Shown here: positions 34,196 to 43,280 of the stretch, piece after piece
How the letters are laid out: each line of letters starts with the position of its first letter
Numbering within the stretch: position 1 is the first letter of the stretch
Assembly: GCA_017744515.1 (NCBI GenBank)
Contig: JAGIBF010000025.1
Span: forward strand, 1 to 64,000
DNA: 64,000 bases
Source of the DNA: Niastella sp.
GTDB lineage: Bacteria > Bacteroidota > Bacteroidia > Chitinophagales > Chitinophagaceae
Direction: 5' to 3'
Notes under the pieces: model-generated
Told to the model about the DNA's origin: nothing
The model's input: the letters and a program-made list of their open reading frames with translations, nothing else
Database searches by the model: none
Program-made: the position numbers and the translations under genes

Positions 34196-35752
34196 TTAGT
34201 TAACGCCTCCTTTCCTCGTTGCCTTGGTTGGTGCAGGCCATGTACCGGGTTGTCCTGTACGGGGATTAACCGGGAGTACACTTTTTTCGCGGGAAGTTTT
34301 AGCAGGGTCTTCGCTCGCCATGTAAGCGAGGATGGCTGTGAGGATAGCATTGCTGCGCACATCGTCAAACACGATCTTGTCGTATGTGTCGCGATTGGTG
34401 TGCCAGGTGTAGCTGCCATACGACCAACTGGTAGAACTCAATGAAAAGGCGGGTGCGCCAGCAGCTACAAAGGAAGCAAAGTCGGAGCCGCCGGCACCCG
34501 GAGCGCCTGGCCATCTTGTTTCGATCTGGCTGCGGATATCGTTGGGCACGCGGGCCAGCCACCTGCCGAGGTATTCGTATGCATGTAAATATCCCTGGCC
34601 GGAGAGGTTTACCACTCTGCCGGTTCCATTATCCTGGTTGAATAATACCTGGATGTTCTTTACGATTTCAGGATGGTCTTCCACAAAGGCTCTTGAGCCG
34701 TTGAGACCTTGCTCTTCACTACCCCAATGGCCTACAAGGATGGTCCTTTTGGGATTGGGGTATACTTTTTTGAGGATGCGCATGGCTTCCATCATGGTGA
34801 GGGTGCCGGTGCCATTATCGGTAGCGCCTGTGCCACCGTCCCATGAATCGAAGTGCGCAGAGAGGATCACGTATTCATCGGGCTTCTCGCTGCCTTTGAT
34901 CTCGGCAATGGTATTGAAGGTAGGTACCATGCCCAGCTCTTTAGAGTCGGCACGTACACTGATCTTCGGTTTGGTGCCATCTTCGGTAAGCCTGTACAGC
35001 AGGCCATAGTCTTCGAGGGCAATATCGATGGTGGGTACTTTAGTGGTGTAGGCGCTAAAGATCTTGTTCACCCCAAAACCGTTTGACCAGTTGCTCATGA
35101 CGATGCCTACTGCGCCAGCTTTTTCAAGTGCTACGGGCAAGGTACGGGCAGATTGACCAGTCTTGGCGATCCGGTTGCGCCAGGCTTCTGTTTGCGCGGC
35201 ACGGTCTTTCTTCATTTTCTCTACTGATTCTTTGGTGCCAAATTCTTCCCAGTTATAATCAGGACGGCCGGTGGGCTGTGCCATAGAGATCAGCACGAAC
35301 TTACCTTTTACAGTAGGCAGCCATTGTTGGAAGGCTACTGAGTCGGCAAGGTCTGGTACGATCACCAGTTCGCCGGTCACTGTTTTACCCGCAGTAGACG
35401 GGCTCCAGGCCAACTGCATACCTTCCAGTGATTTTACACGTGGGTAAATCATATCGATGTGGGTAACACCTCTTTCCCATCCGCGCCATTCACCCCATTG
35501 TTCATTTTTTGCGGAGATGCCCCAGCTTTGGTATTTGGCTACTGCCCAGTCATTGGCTTGCTTCATCTGGGGAGTGCCAACGAGACGGGGACCGATGCCA
35601 TCCATTAATTCATGGGCCAGCCTGGTGAGCTGGGAATTGCCGGTGGCTTCTTCGATGATGCTTTTTACCATCAACGAATCTTTGGTTTGGGAGTACGCGA
35701 TGTTGCCGGCCAACAAGAAGGCAAGGGCAACAGCAGTAGTGTTTTTTCTCAT
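34196..35752 (-). CDS. Exported M28-family zinc metallopeptidase (carboxypeptidase Q-like)
   Basis: 518 residues with a signal peptide (residues 5-21). A PA-like domain is inserted at about 130-270 (GELVIVPDLADSVAFQQWLPTVKGKFVLI, EKAGAVGIVMSN). The zinc ligands of M28 peptidases are visible: AHFDSWDGGTGATDNGTG (His and bridging Asp), GSEEQGLNGS (catalytic Glu and ligand Glu), FNQDNGTG (Asp) and TWHTNRDTYDKI (His). Layout is that of carboxypeptidase Q/PGCP-type enzymes that cleave dipeptides or small peptides in the periplasm. It is monocistronic. Confidence 0.92.
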   Translation of the reverse strand: MRKNTTAVALAFLLAGNIAYSQTKDSLMVKSIIEEATGNSQLTRLAHELMDGIGPRLVGTPQMKQANDWAVAKYQSWGISAKNEQWGEWRGWERGVTHIDMIYPRVKSLEGMQLAWSPSTAGKTVTGELVIVPDLADSVAFQQWLPTVKGKFVLISMAQPTGRPDYNWEEFGTKESVEKMKKDRAAQTEAWRNRIAKTGQSARTLPVALEKAGAVGIVMSNWSNGFGVNKIFSAYTTKVPTIDIALEDYGLLYRLTEDGTKPKISVRADSKELGMVPTFNTIAEIKGSEKPDEYVILSAHFDSWDGGTGATDNGTGTLTMMEAMRILKKVYPNPKRTILVGHWGSEEQGLNGSRAFVEDHPEIVKNIQVLFNQDNGTGRVVNLSGQGYLHAYEYLGRWLARVPNDIRSQIETRWPGAPGAGGSDFASFVAAGAPAFSLSSTSWSYGSYTWHTNRDTYDKIVFDDVRSNAILTAILAYMASEDPAKTSREKSVLPVNPRTGQPGTWPAPTKATRKGGVN

Positions 35753-35848
35753 ATATGAATGATTGGGTTGTGTTTATTCGCCGAAAGTATTAAGGAATGC
35801 ATAAAGTACAGCCCCGTTCATAATTAAAATTTAAACCTGCTTGTACTT

Positions 35849-36529
35849 TCAAGCTGTTTGTTTGAGGTATCGATTGAAGATGACGCAGATAGCAAGGAGT
35901 AAAAGGGGCACAAAGAAGATGCGATCAACGCCGATGTAAACAAACAGGATGGCAATGGCTGCGCCTGCTACAAAAGAACTCCATGCCCAAACAAGCAGCG
36001 CTATCCGGAATGTAGCTTCGGGTTGTTTGCGGCGTTCTGCCATTTCCTTATATACGAGATTGTTGAAAGTAGCAGTGATCGTATTGGTAAGGGTAATGGT
36101 GGATATACCTTTTACGCCGAGGTGACTGACAGCGACTCCCTGCAGTCCCATGGCGATGGAGGGCAATAGTACCAATATCAGTTTGTGTGGTACTGCTTCA
36201 ATGTCAATGATGAGTTGTAATGCAAAGAGGATAATGATCTCGCTGTATAATACGTGGCGGATGACCAGCTGTTCTGCAGCGCCCGCTTTTTCTTTGTCGA
36301 GTATAAAAGCTCCGATAACAGTTCCAATAATAAATCCAAGTAAGGCTACTGCGGGTGCTGCACTGTCGGCCCAATTGTGTTTGCCAATGGCAATAGCCAG
36401 TTCAACGGTATTGCCTGTCATGTTGGCCGGGAAGACCTTTTCTTTGATATAGAAATATGTGTCGGTGAACCCGGCCGTCATGCAGAGCAATAGGAGGAGG
36501 GATCTCGTATTCCATCCATATTGCTTCAT
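35849..36529 (-). CDS. DUF1275 (YoaK-like) membrane protein
   Basis: 226 residues from ATG 36529. About six membrane helices; the family motifs are AGFTDTYFYIKEKVFPANMTGNTVELAI, where the xxMTGN element is conserved, and ALGLQ-like SIAMGLQGVAVSHLGVKGISTITLTNTITATFNNLV. The start overlaps the stop of the bicupin gene (ATGA), so the two are translationally coupled. An upstream extension of the frame lies wholly inside the bicupin gene and was rejected. Function of DUF1275 proteins is unknown; a transporter role has been suggested by topology. Confidence 0.87.
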   Translation of the reverse strand: MKQYGWNTRSLLLLLCMTAGFTDTYFYIKEKVFPANMTGNTVELAIAIGKHNWADSAAPAVALLGFIIGTVIGAFILDKEKAGAAEQLVIRHVLYSEIIILFALQLIIDIEAVPHKLILVLLPSIAMGLQGVAVSHLGVKGISTITLTNTITATFNNLVYKEMAERRKQPEATFRIALLVWAWSSFVAGAAIAILFVYIGVDRIFFVPLLLLAICVIFNRYLKQTA

Positions 36530-37554
36530 GGTATGATGAAATTTTTCGTTGCCGGAAATTTGTCTGCTAATGCTTTGGGTATGCCAAAGTTTCCGGCGAT
36601 GAGGTCGATAGGATTTCCGGCCAGCCATTCGCTGAGGTCCAGTGCCTGATAATGACCGCTGTTGAAGCCAATCAATATTTTGCATAGGTCATTGCCCGTG
36701 TTTTTGATGTAGTGACCGGCGCCCATGGGCACATAGCCTACGTCTCCGGCGTTGAAGTATTCTGTCACTGCTTCTCCTTCTGCGAGGAAAATACCTACTT
36801 CTGCTGTACCGGATATGAAGTATTGCCATTCGTCTGCATTGGGGTGCCAGTGTAGCTCGCGTAGGGCGCCTGGTTGCAATTCGATCAATGAGCCGGTAAT
36901 GGTGGTGCTGATGGGAAATTCCGCAGCACTGACTACACGTTGCGTGCCTCCGCCGGGAATGCGCCTGGGCTGCTGAGCATGGAGCGGATAGCGGTGCATG
37001 CTGATCAGCTGTGGCGCTGGTCTTGGATCGGACAATAATGAATGATCATCGGGTACTTCGCCTTGTGCAAAATATACTTCTCCTTTCGGGAGTTGTGCTA
37101 CCTCGTCTTCTGTAATGCCAAGGCTTTGTGCGGCTACTGCTGCCGGCACGTGGGAGATAAAATCGGTGATGCTGAAGGTGTGGTCTTCTGAGAAGTTGCC
37201 ATTGTCGAAGATGAGGATGAAATGACATTCGCCGGGTCCCAATCCCTGGATCACATGGCCGTAGCCTTTGGGAAAATACCACACATCGCCGGGGCCAAAA
37301 GAGTCTGTATAGGTGTTGCCGTCCGGATGAATGATGGTGGTGCGGCAATAGCCATCTACGATGTAGGCCCATTCGGCTGCGTTGGCATGCCAGTGGAGTT
37401 CGCGCATGGCGCCGGGTTGCAGTCGCATGGACACGCCCGCTATGCCTACGGAAGCAGGAAAGTCGTTGACGGAAGCGCCACGGGTGATACCGCCGGGTCC
37501 TACTCTTGGTTGCTTTTTTTCGAGTTCATATCTAAAGCTTATTGATGAGGTCAT
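36526..37554 (-). CDS. Bicupin, oxalate decarboxylase-like
   Basis: 342 residues with two cupin domains. Each has the manganese-binding set: domain 1 LQPGAMRELHWHANAAEW plus later GYGHVIQG, domain 2 LQPGALRELHWHPNADEWQYFISG plus GAGHYIKN, giving H-x-H, E and H. This is the pattern of bacterial oxalate decarboxylase OxdC. No signal peptide is present. The SENST lid loop of Bacillus OxdC, which sets decarboxylase over oxidase chemistry, is not found, so the reaction is uncertain. It lies between an exported alpha/beta hydrolase gene (63 bases upstream) and a coupled DUF1275 gene. Confidence 0.82.
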   Translation of the reverse strand: MTSSISFRYELEKKQPRVGPGGITRGASVNDFPASVGIAGVSMRLQPGAMRELHWHANAAEWAYIVDGYCRTTIIHPDGNTYTDSFGPGDVWYFPKGYGHVIQGLGPGECHFILIFDNGNFSEDHTFSITDFISHVPAAVAAQSLGITEDEVAQLPKGEVYFAQGEVPDDHSLLSDPRPAPQLISMHRYPLHAQQPRRIPGGGTQRVVSAAEFPISTTITGSLIELQPGALRELHWHPNADEWQYFISGTAEVGIFLAEGEAVTEYFNAGDVGYVPMGAGHYIKNTGNDLCKILIGFNSGHYQALDLSEWLAGNPIDLIAGNFGIPKALADKFPATKNFIIP

Positions 37555-37617
37555 GGTGATGTTTTTTGGTATGAAGGTGTTGTGTGTATTGGTCAGCGTC
37601 CTGATGAGCGGGACGTA

Positions 37618-38406
37618 TTACTTGTGATTGAGTGCTTGTGTTGCCGCATCAATGATGAGGCTGGTCACTTCTCTGGGATGGGTAATGAACACGCTATGGC
37701 TGGCGCCGTCAATTTCTATTGTATGGCTGTTGGCGCGTTTGGCATACAGGCGTTCAAGATCGGGGTTGATGATCCTGTCGGCTTTGGCCACCATGTACCA
37801 GCTGGGTTTGGTGCGCCATGCCGGGTTTTTAATGATGGCATGAAAGGCGCTGTCGGCAGTGGGCATCTGACTGTAGGCCATAAAACTGGCCAATTCTTCA
37901 TGAACGCCTCCTGCAAAATCTGCTGCGAATTTGGTGGGGTCTATGTAGTCGTAACCGTCTGCTGGTTTCACCAGTGACTTATAGGCCGGTGGATATTTTA
38001 CGCCGTTGGCTGCTTCGCTCTCGCCGGCATCGGGAGCGTGAGCGGCAATATATACCAGGCCTGCTACGTGGGGGTCATTGCCTGCTTCTGTAATGACGGC
38101 GCCTCCGTAGCTATGGCCCACCAGGATAACGGGCCCGTTCATGCGGGACAAAACCCGTTTAACTGCTGCTACATCTGCTGTAAAGGAAGTGAGTGGTTCC
38201 TGTACGATGCTGACATGGTATCCTTTTTGGGAAAGCCTGTCATATACACTTTTCCACCCTGAGCCATCTACAAAGGCGCCGTGTACCAATACAATGTTTT
38301 TTACAACTGGCGGCTGTTGTACAACGGCTGTAGTGGGTACCAATAGTGCCAGCAATAATACGCCGGTGAGTACCAGGCTGGTTATGGTATGTTTTGTTGC
38401 TTTCAT
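37618..38406 (-). CDS. Exported alpha/beta hydrolase
   Basis: 262 residues from ATG 38406, with a hydrophobic export segment at residues ~8-30. NIVLVHGAFVDGSGW carries the oxyanion-hole HG, VILVGHSYGGAVI is the nucleophile elbow (G-H-S-Y-G), KADRIINPDLE holds a candidate Asp, and DGASHSVFITHP the catalytic His. It resembles the esterase/haloperoxidase-like group that is widespread in soil bacteria. A textbook promoter lies upstream. It is first in a unit with the bicupin and DUF1275 genes; the reaction is not known. Confidence 0.88.
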   Translation of the reverse strand: MKATKHTITSLVLTGVLLLALLVPTTAVVQQPPVVKNIVLVHGAFVDGSGWKSVYDRLSQKGYHVSIVQEPLTSFTADVAAVKRVLSRMNGPVILVGHSYGGAVITEAGNDPHVAGLVYIAAHAPDAGESEAANGVKYPPAYKSLVKPADGYDYIDPTKFAADFAGGVHEELASFMAYSQMPTADSAFHAIIKNPAWRTKPSWYMVAKADRIINPDLERLYAKRANSHTIEIDGASHSVFITHPREVTSLIIDAATQALNHK

Positions 38407-38438
38407 GGTTTTGTTTTTAATGGTGAATAATTTCAAAA

Positions 38439-38469
38439 CAAAACTATCCTGCCGATCAAGGAGTGCAAA
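38439..38469 (-). promoter_or_regulatory. Promoter of the hydrolase/bicupin/DUF1275 operon
   Basis: On the minus strand TTTG (38469-38466) is followed after exactly 19 bases by TAGTTTTG (38446-38439). Both match the Bacteroidota -33/-7 consensus. Transcription should begin near 38433, about 27 bases before the ATG. Confidence 0.8.
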
Positions 38470-38561
38470 CCGGTAATCGACGAACAGGCAAAAACAGCAT
38501 ACTACAGGGGTGTTATGCTGTTTTTGCTACCATGAAGGTTATGAAAGGACGGCGTGATGAA

Positions 38562-39860
38562 TTAAGGCAGCGTTTTTCTGATCACTGATGTTGTGGTGAT
38601 GATAGGTGTGTTTCTACTTTGCAGCAGCCGCCAGCGCAGGCCCAGTCTTACCCACACCGGAAGTGGCCCGCCTTTAACCGTAGGCTTGAAAGGTGTCTCT
38701 ATTTGTAAGGTGCCTGTCCAGGCTTTCGTTGACTCGTAGTTGAGGTGCAGCACGGCGCCCAATTGTGTTGCGTTCAGATAGGATGCATCGTTTTTATGTA
38801 CTCCATAAAATAGGGGCTTGTTTGAAAATGAATCTACTTGTATCAACGCCTTGCGCCATTTGGATAGATCGAGACCAACGCCTGCCCACCATTGTTTGCG
38901 TACCTGATAAGTATATTGTAATGCAAGCTGGGCGCCAAACACCTTTACTACAGTATGTTGACCCCAATAGGTAGTGCTGTCGGGTAACCGGATAGCGCCA
39001 TTGTGAAAAGGCTTGTAGGGTAACAGTGCGCTGGCAAAGGGTTTGAATTCTGCTGTAAGCCGGTGCCGTTTCTTAGTTACGCCGGCCCAGATGTCCGGCG
39101 AAAAGGGCTGATAAAAGCGGTCTTTCCCTTCGGGATTTTTAAAGTATACGTCGGGTGTGTAAATGGGAACTGGTATTTCTGCCTGTAGTCCTATTGCAAA
39201 TACATACTTAGGGGCAGGCTTGTTACCGGAAGAGTCTGTAATCCATGTTGACTCGTCCGGTAACCATAGTGACTTCGGGGGCCGTGCAGGCTGTACATGG
39301 ATCGAAGCCGCATATTGAATGCCTGCCACTGGTGAAGGGCGCAAAGAGCTCCTGAAAAAAGTTGCGTTCACTTTGTGTTGCTCTTTTTTCAACAACTCCG
39401 GTGTACCATTCCGGTTGGTTGTTGTGCCTGCCAGTGCTTTGTTGGGTTGTGGTTTCCGCTTATTGGTGCTGGTAGTTTTAGCGGTAAGCGATGTTGTTGC
39501 TGGCTGCAATGATGGAGTGGGTGTAGGTTGTGTATTGCTGGTTGGTGTTTGGGTGTCGTTGGTTTCCTGTGTGAATGATGAAGTTTTCTCTTTGCCGGTT
39601 GTTTGCTTAGCCTGGCCGGGTGTCTCCGTCATCTGTTTGGGCGTAGTGTATTGCCAAAGTGCATAGCCGCCACCCAATAGTAAGAGCAACAGGGCGCAGC
39701 CAACAGGAGGCAGCCAGGTAATCATTCTTCTTCTTTTCTTTTCCGGGAACTGGCTATTGAGCTTTGCCTGCATGGCTTCCCAGGCCTGGTCGGTAGGGAT
39801 CAGTGGTAAGGGACTGTTTTCCTCAGTAAAGAATTTATTATGGAGTGGCTGGTTATTCAC
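38562..39860 (-). CDS. Putative membrane anti-sigma factor with large exported domain
   Basis: 432 residues. A short cytoplasmic N-terminus (residues 1-46, basic KKRRRM before the membrane) is followed by one helix (about 49-70), a Thr/Pro/Lys-rich linker (about 72-145) and an exported region with alternating aromatic strands that resembles part of an outer-membrane or periplasmic barrel (YVFAIGLQAEIPVPIYTPDVYF, ALQYTYQVRKQWWAGVGLDLSKW). It starts 12 bases after an ECF sigma gene, as anti-sigma genes do. No canonical ZAS or FecR domain is seen, so the anti-sigma role is inferred from position and topology. Confidence 0.65.
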   Translation of the reverse strand: MNNQPLHNKFFTEENSPLPLIPTDQAWEAMQAKLNSQFPEKKRRRMITWLPPVGCALLLLLLGGGYALWQYTTPKQMTETPGQAKQTTGKEKTSSFTQETNDTQTPTSNTQPTPTPSLQPATTSLTAKTTSTNKRKPQPNKALAGTTTNRNGTPELLKKEQHKVNATFFRSSLRPSPVAGIQYAASIHVQPARPPKSLWLPDESTWITDSSGNKPAPKYVFAIGLQAEIPVPIYTPDVYFKNPEGKDRFYQPFSPDIWAGVTKKRHRLTAEFKPFASALLPYKPFHNGAIRLPDSTTYWGQHTVVKVFGAQLALQYTYQVRKQWWAGVGLDLSKWRKALIQVDSFSNKPLFYGVHKNDASYLNATQLGAVLHLNYESTKAWTGTLQIETPFKPTVKGGPLPVWVRLGLRWRLLQSRNTPIITTTSVIRKTLP

Positions 39861-39872
39861 CGTTTAAAATCT

Positions 39873-40406
39873 TTAGTGTGAAAAATGTTTTTTAAGTATC
39901 GGTTGCATGATCTTGCGTCCTTCGCTCAACTGCCATTTCACGGTTCCTGGGCTGATCTGCAGCTGTTCTGCAATGAGCGGTATCGTATAGTGCTCCAGAT
40001 AAAACAAACTGAATACGGCGCGCGTGGCCGGAGGCAGGTGATCAAGGAAATAGTATACGTCTTTCCATTCGAGATGTTCGAGGATATTGCCTACGATCAT
40101 CTCGCTCATTTCTTCTTCGTCGCCGGCAACATGGATTTTGATGGACATTTTTAGCTTGTCCAATGCCGTATGCCGAACGATCGTATATACCCAATTGAAT
40201 ATGGCTCCTTTCTCGGGTTTGTAATTGGGTAAATGGGTGAACACTTTCATCATGCCATCGTTGACTGCTTCGAGTGCGGCATGGTCATCCCGGAAGAACT
40301 TTTTACACAGGCAAAACATCGAGGGATAGAAGTGCCGGTAAAATTGTTCCTGCGCCAGCCGGTCGTGGCCGTTGCATTTTTGTATGAGTTCGTTCAGGCC
40401 CTGCAA
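39873..40406 (-). CDS. ECF RNA polymerase sigma factor
   Basis: 177 residues. Region 2 (FYRHFYPSMFCLCKKFFRDDHAALEAVNDGMMKVF, then GAIFNWVYTIVRHTALDKLK) and region 4 (RAVFSLFYLEHYTIPLIAEQLQISPGTVKWQLSEGRKIM) are clear. The order and 12-base gap to the membrane protein gene point to a sigma/anti-sigma pair. It differs clearly from the ECF factor at 580-1080. No receptor with STN domain is adjacent, although one lies 8 kb away at 29187-31964. Confidence 0.9.
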   Translation of the reverse strand: MQGLNELIQKCNGHDRLAQEQFYRHFYPSMFCLCKKFFRDDHAALEAVNDGMMKVFTHLPNYKPEKGAIFNWVYTIVRHTALDKLKMSIKIHVAGDEEEMSEMIVGNILEHLEWKDVYYFLDHLPPATRAVFSLFYLEHYTIPLIAEQLQISPGTVKWQLSEGRKIMQPILKKHFSH

Positions 40407-40530
40407 GTGCGTTCTTTTTAGATCTGGCTAACTATAAGCATCAGTGCTTTATTAAATGAACGGTAGAAAAAAGGGGTAAGGTTGGGTGGGGAGAGGGATT
40501 TCTTTTTAGAGTAGCGGTTGCCGGAGATGA

Positions 40531-40563
40531 TAAAATGAAAAGGGCGTTCAAACTGAACGCCCT
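40531..40563 (-). terminator. Terminator after the TPR histidine kinase
   Basis: AGGGCGTTCA and TGAACGCCCT (40541-40550, 40554-40563) form a perfect 10-base stem; on the minus strand TTTTCATTTT follows. Confidence 0.82.
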
Positions 40564-40587
40564 ACAGTATTGAGAAATTTTGTTTTT

Positions 40588-42501
40588 CTAAGCTCCGGCA
40601 TTAAACTCTATCCAAACGGATGTTCCTTTTCCCCGTTCCGACCGGATGTCGAGCTTTCCTTTCAGGTAGTCTACGCGGCTTTGAATATTGCGCCAGCCAA
40701 TCCCTCCTTTATGCTCAAGGATCTTCGTGTCGAACCCTTTGCCATCGTCCTCAACGGTGACGGAAATGATGTTCCCGTTTTTTGAAACCTGTACGATGGC
40801 GTTTTGGGTTTCCGCATGTTTGATGACATTGTTGAGCAGTTCCTGTACAATGCGGTAAATGGTGATAGAAGTGGTGCGATCCAGTTCCGTGTTATCCATG
40901 CCGATCGAATGGTAGGTTACCTGTAAAGCGCCGCTCTGGTTAATGTCATTGCAAAAGTCTTTCAGCGCCGTATCCAGCCCGAATTTTACAAGGGCCTCCG
41001 GCATCATGTTGTGTGCCACACGCCGCATTTCTTTGATGGAACTGTCGAGCATGTCTATGTTGCGTTCGAAAACCTGCGCATTGTCTGGCGCCAGGGTTCC
41101 TTTAACAGCGTTTAAGGAGTGTTTAATACCGCTGAGCATGCCGCCCAGGCCATCGTGGAGATCTTTGGCTAAGCGGGCGCGTTCCTGCTCCTCGCCTTTG
41201 AGCACAGCTTCGGTGGCGGCAAGTTGTTTTTCGGATTCGAGATCTTCTATTTTGACCTGCTGCAGCTTTTGTTTATGGCGGTAATTGCGGTATAGCAGTA
41301 AAGAAATAATGGTGAGTGTTACCAATCCCAACAGGAGAAACCAGATCGTGAATTTTTTTTCCTGAATATCTTTTTGCTGCACTGCCAGATAGGCTTCTTT
41401 TTTTTGCATCTGGTATTTGGCTTCCAGTTCCATGACCGTTTTCTGGTTGTTGCGCTGTTGTAATGTATCGTTTACGGCCAGGAGCTCACGCAGGTATTGA
41501 TTGCTTTCCGCTAAATTCCCTGTTTTTTCAAACGCAACGGATAAGTCTTTCAGCGTATAAAACAGCACCTGGTTCAGGTCCAGCTGCCTTGCAAGTGTTG
41601 TGGCTTTTTTTAAGTAGCCGATGGCTTCGGTATAATCTCCTTTTTTCAGGCTCACATTACCAAGGTGCTGCAATGCCAGTGCCTGTTCAAACTGTAAGTT
41701 GTAGGCCGTAAATATGTCGAGCGCGTAGCGGTAATGGCTGAGGGCCGAGTCGTAGCGGGCTGCACTATCTGAATAATAATAACCCAGTTGGGCATGAAAC
41801 ATGCCTGTAGCAAAAGGCATGTTCAGCTTTTCTGCCATTGGCATGCCCGTTTGGGTGATCGTCCATACACTATCTCTTTTTCCTGCAAGAACAAAGGCGT
41901 CGCCCAATACGATCAGACTGCGCAGCAGGAAAACGGAATCTTTTGCTTCAAGGGCAATGGAATGGGTTTGCCGGGCATAAGCAAGTGTCTTGCTCGTATC
42001 ATTCAAAGAACGATATATGCCTGATATGTTGTAGTAGGCTATAATTCTTTTGTCTGCGTAGTTGGTAGCCGCCTGCAAATAATAATAAATGGCCGAATCA
42101 GTGCTTTGGTGTTGCTGAAACAGGTTTGCCTTACGCATCAGGAGTGAGCCATACAAGTCTTTTGATGCTTTATCCGTTTTACCGGCGAGCAAACCAAATG
42201 CCTCATCCAGCAGCAGGCTGCTGCTGTCCAGCTTCATTATATAGAAGTACATGCCCGACCGGAGAAACTTTGAGGTGGCGAGGCCGTAGTCATAATTCAG
42301 TTTGCGGGAGAGGTCCGCAGTGTGGTTCAGGATGGGTATCGCTTTTTGCGGAAAGGTCGATTGGATGCTAAGCGCATAGTGGTTGAGCTGGTTAACTTTA
42401 GCGGTATCATCAGGCAACTTCAGCAACCGGTCCAAAGGATCCTGCGCCCCGGAGTTCGTTGCCAGCAGGAGGAACCATAATATGATAAGTGTATACCTCA
42501 T
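40588..42501 (-). CDS. Orphan TPR sensor histidine kinase (HisKA_3 type)
   Basis: 637 residues from ATG 42501 (signal-like MRYTLIILWFLLLATNSGAQ). Residues ~25-375 are helical TPR repeats facing the periplasm (LDIFTAYNLQFEQALALQHLGNVSLKKGDYTEAIGYLKKA). A membrane helix lies at about 385-407. The kinase core has the HisKA_3 box RARLAKDLHDGLGGMLSGIKHSL, N box VQELLNNVIKHA and G1 VEDDGKGFD. This is the NarX/DesK-like class that pairs with LuxR-type regulators. No such regulator is next to it, so it is an orphan here. A leading 11-residue extension was dropped. Confidence 0.9.
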   Translation of the reverse strand: MRYTLIILWFLLLATNSGAQDPLDRLLKLPDDTAKVNQLNHYALSIQSTFPQKAIPILNHTADLSRKLNYDYGLATSKFLRSGMYFYIMKLDSSSLLLDEAFGLLAGKTDKASKDLYGSLLMRKANLFQQHQSTDSAIYYYLQAATNYADKRIIAYYNISGIYRSLNDTSKTLAYARQTHSIALEAKDSVFLLRSLIVLGDAFVLAGKRDSVWTITQTGMPMAEKLNMPFATGMFHAQLGYYYSDSAARYDSALSHYRYALDIFTAYNLQFEQALALQHLGNVSLKKGDYTEAIGYLKKATTLARQLDLNQVLFYTLKDLSVAFEKTGNLAESNQYLRELLAVNDTLQQRNNQKTVMELEAKYQMQKKEAYLAVQQKDIQEKKFTIWFLLLGLVTLTIISLLLYRNYRHKQKLQQVKIEDLESEKQLAATEAVLKGEEQERARLAKDLHDGLGGMLSGIKHSLNAVKGTLAPDNAQVFERNIDMLDSSIKEMRRVAHNMMPEALVKFGLDTALKDFCNDINQSGALQVTYHSIGMDNTELDRTTSITIYRIVQELLNNVIKHAETQNAIVQVSKNGNIISVTVEDDGKGFDTKILEHKGGIGWRNIQSRVDYLKGKLDIRSERGKGTSVWIEFNAGA

Positions 42502-42582
42502 ATAACAAAGTCCGGGGAAAAATGACAGCGTCAATCTTTTTGAAGAAGTTCGAATCTTTCTGATCCGAAATGAGGTCTGGTG

Positions 42583-42654
42583 TGGCTTCGCCAGGAATCG
42601 AACCTGGATCTGGAGCTTCGGAAACTCTTATACTATCCATTGTACTACGAAGCC
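42583..42654 (-). tRNA. tRNA-Arg (anticodon CCG)
   Basis: A 72-base gene that folds as a cloverleaf: acceptor GGCTTCG/CGAAGCC, D arm GTAC/GTAT, anticodon loop TTCCGAA with CCG after T33, T arm CCAGG-TTCGATT-CCTGG, discriminator A. CCA is not encoded in full. It begins seven bases after the marC stop codon on the same strand. Confidence 0.93.
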
Positions 42655-42661
42655 AAATTCA

Positions 42662-43240
42662 CTATTTTATCAATCCGCTTACATTGCTCGCAAAGATCTT
42701 TACGGCAATGGCCAGCAAAATTACGCCAAAAAACTTTCTTACCGCTAATAAACCTGCTGGTCCCAAAAGTTTCGCAATATAGTTCAGGGATTTCAAAACC
42801 AGGAAAACTATCAGGAGGTTAATTAAAATAGCAAAGAATACCACCCATTTACTGTAGTTGGCGGGCAGGGAAATGATGGTGGTCAGCGTACCTGAACCGG
42901 CAATCAGCGGAAAGGCGATCGGCACGATGGTGCCTGATTTGGCGTCGGCCTCGCTTTTGAAGAATTCGATGCCCAGCACCATTTCGAGCCCCAGGATGAA
43001 GATCACGATGGAGCCGCCCACGGCAAAGGAGCCTACATCGAGTCCCAATACCTGCAAAAACTTTTCGCCGGTAAGCAGGAAGAGGATCATCAGGCCACCG
43101 GATACCAGGGTGGCTTTTACTTCATCGATGCCGCCCATTTTCTTTTTGAGGGTAATGAGCAAAGGGATAGATCCCAGGATATCGATGATGGCAAATAAGG
43201 TGAAGGTAACTGTTATCAGATCGTCCATTCGCATGTCCAT
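42662..43240 (-). CDS. MarC-family membrane protein
   Basis: 192 residues with six membrane helices. The family pattern is LFAIIDILGSIPLLITLKKK near the start and FPLIAGSGTLTTIISL in the second half, as in MarC/UPF0056 proteins (YchE, YhgN). Despite the name, a multidrug role is not established. It is 40 bases downstream of cobC in the same direction and may be read through from the B12 operon, with tRNA-Arg directly behind. Confidence 0.9.
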   Translation of the reverse strand: MDMRMDDLITVTFTLFAIIDILGSIPLLITLKKKMGGIDEVKATLVSGGLMILFLLTGEKFLQVLGLDVGSFAVGGSIVIFILGLEMVLGIEFFKSEADAKSGTIVPIAFPLIAGSGTLTTIISLPANYSKWVVFFAILINLLIVFLVLKSLNYIAKLLGPAGLLAVRKFFGVILLAIAVKIFASNVSGLIK

Positions 43241-43280
43241 AGCAATTGATTTGGCTGACGGTGATAGTACAAGTTACGTC

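Noticed and set aside
42570..42782. Plus-strand short frames across the tRNA-Arg gene
   Set aside because: They are translations of the tRNA complement and the marC 3' end; the tRNA cloverleaf is complete.
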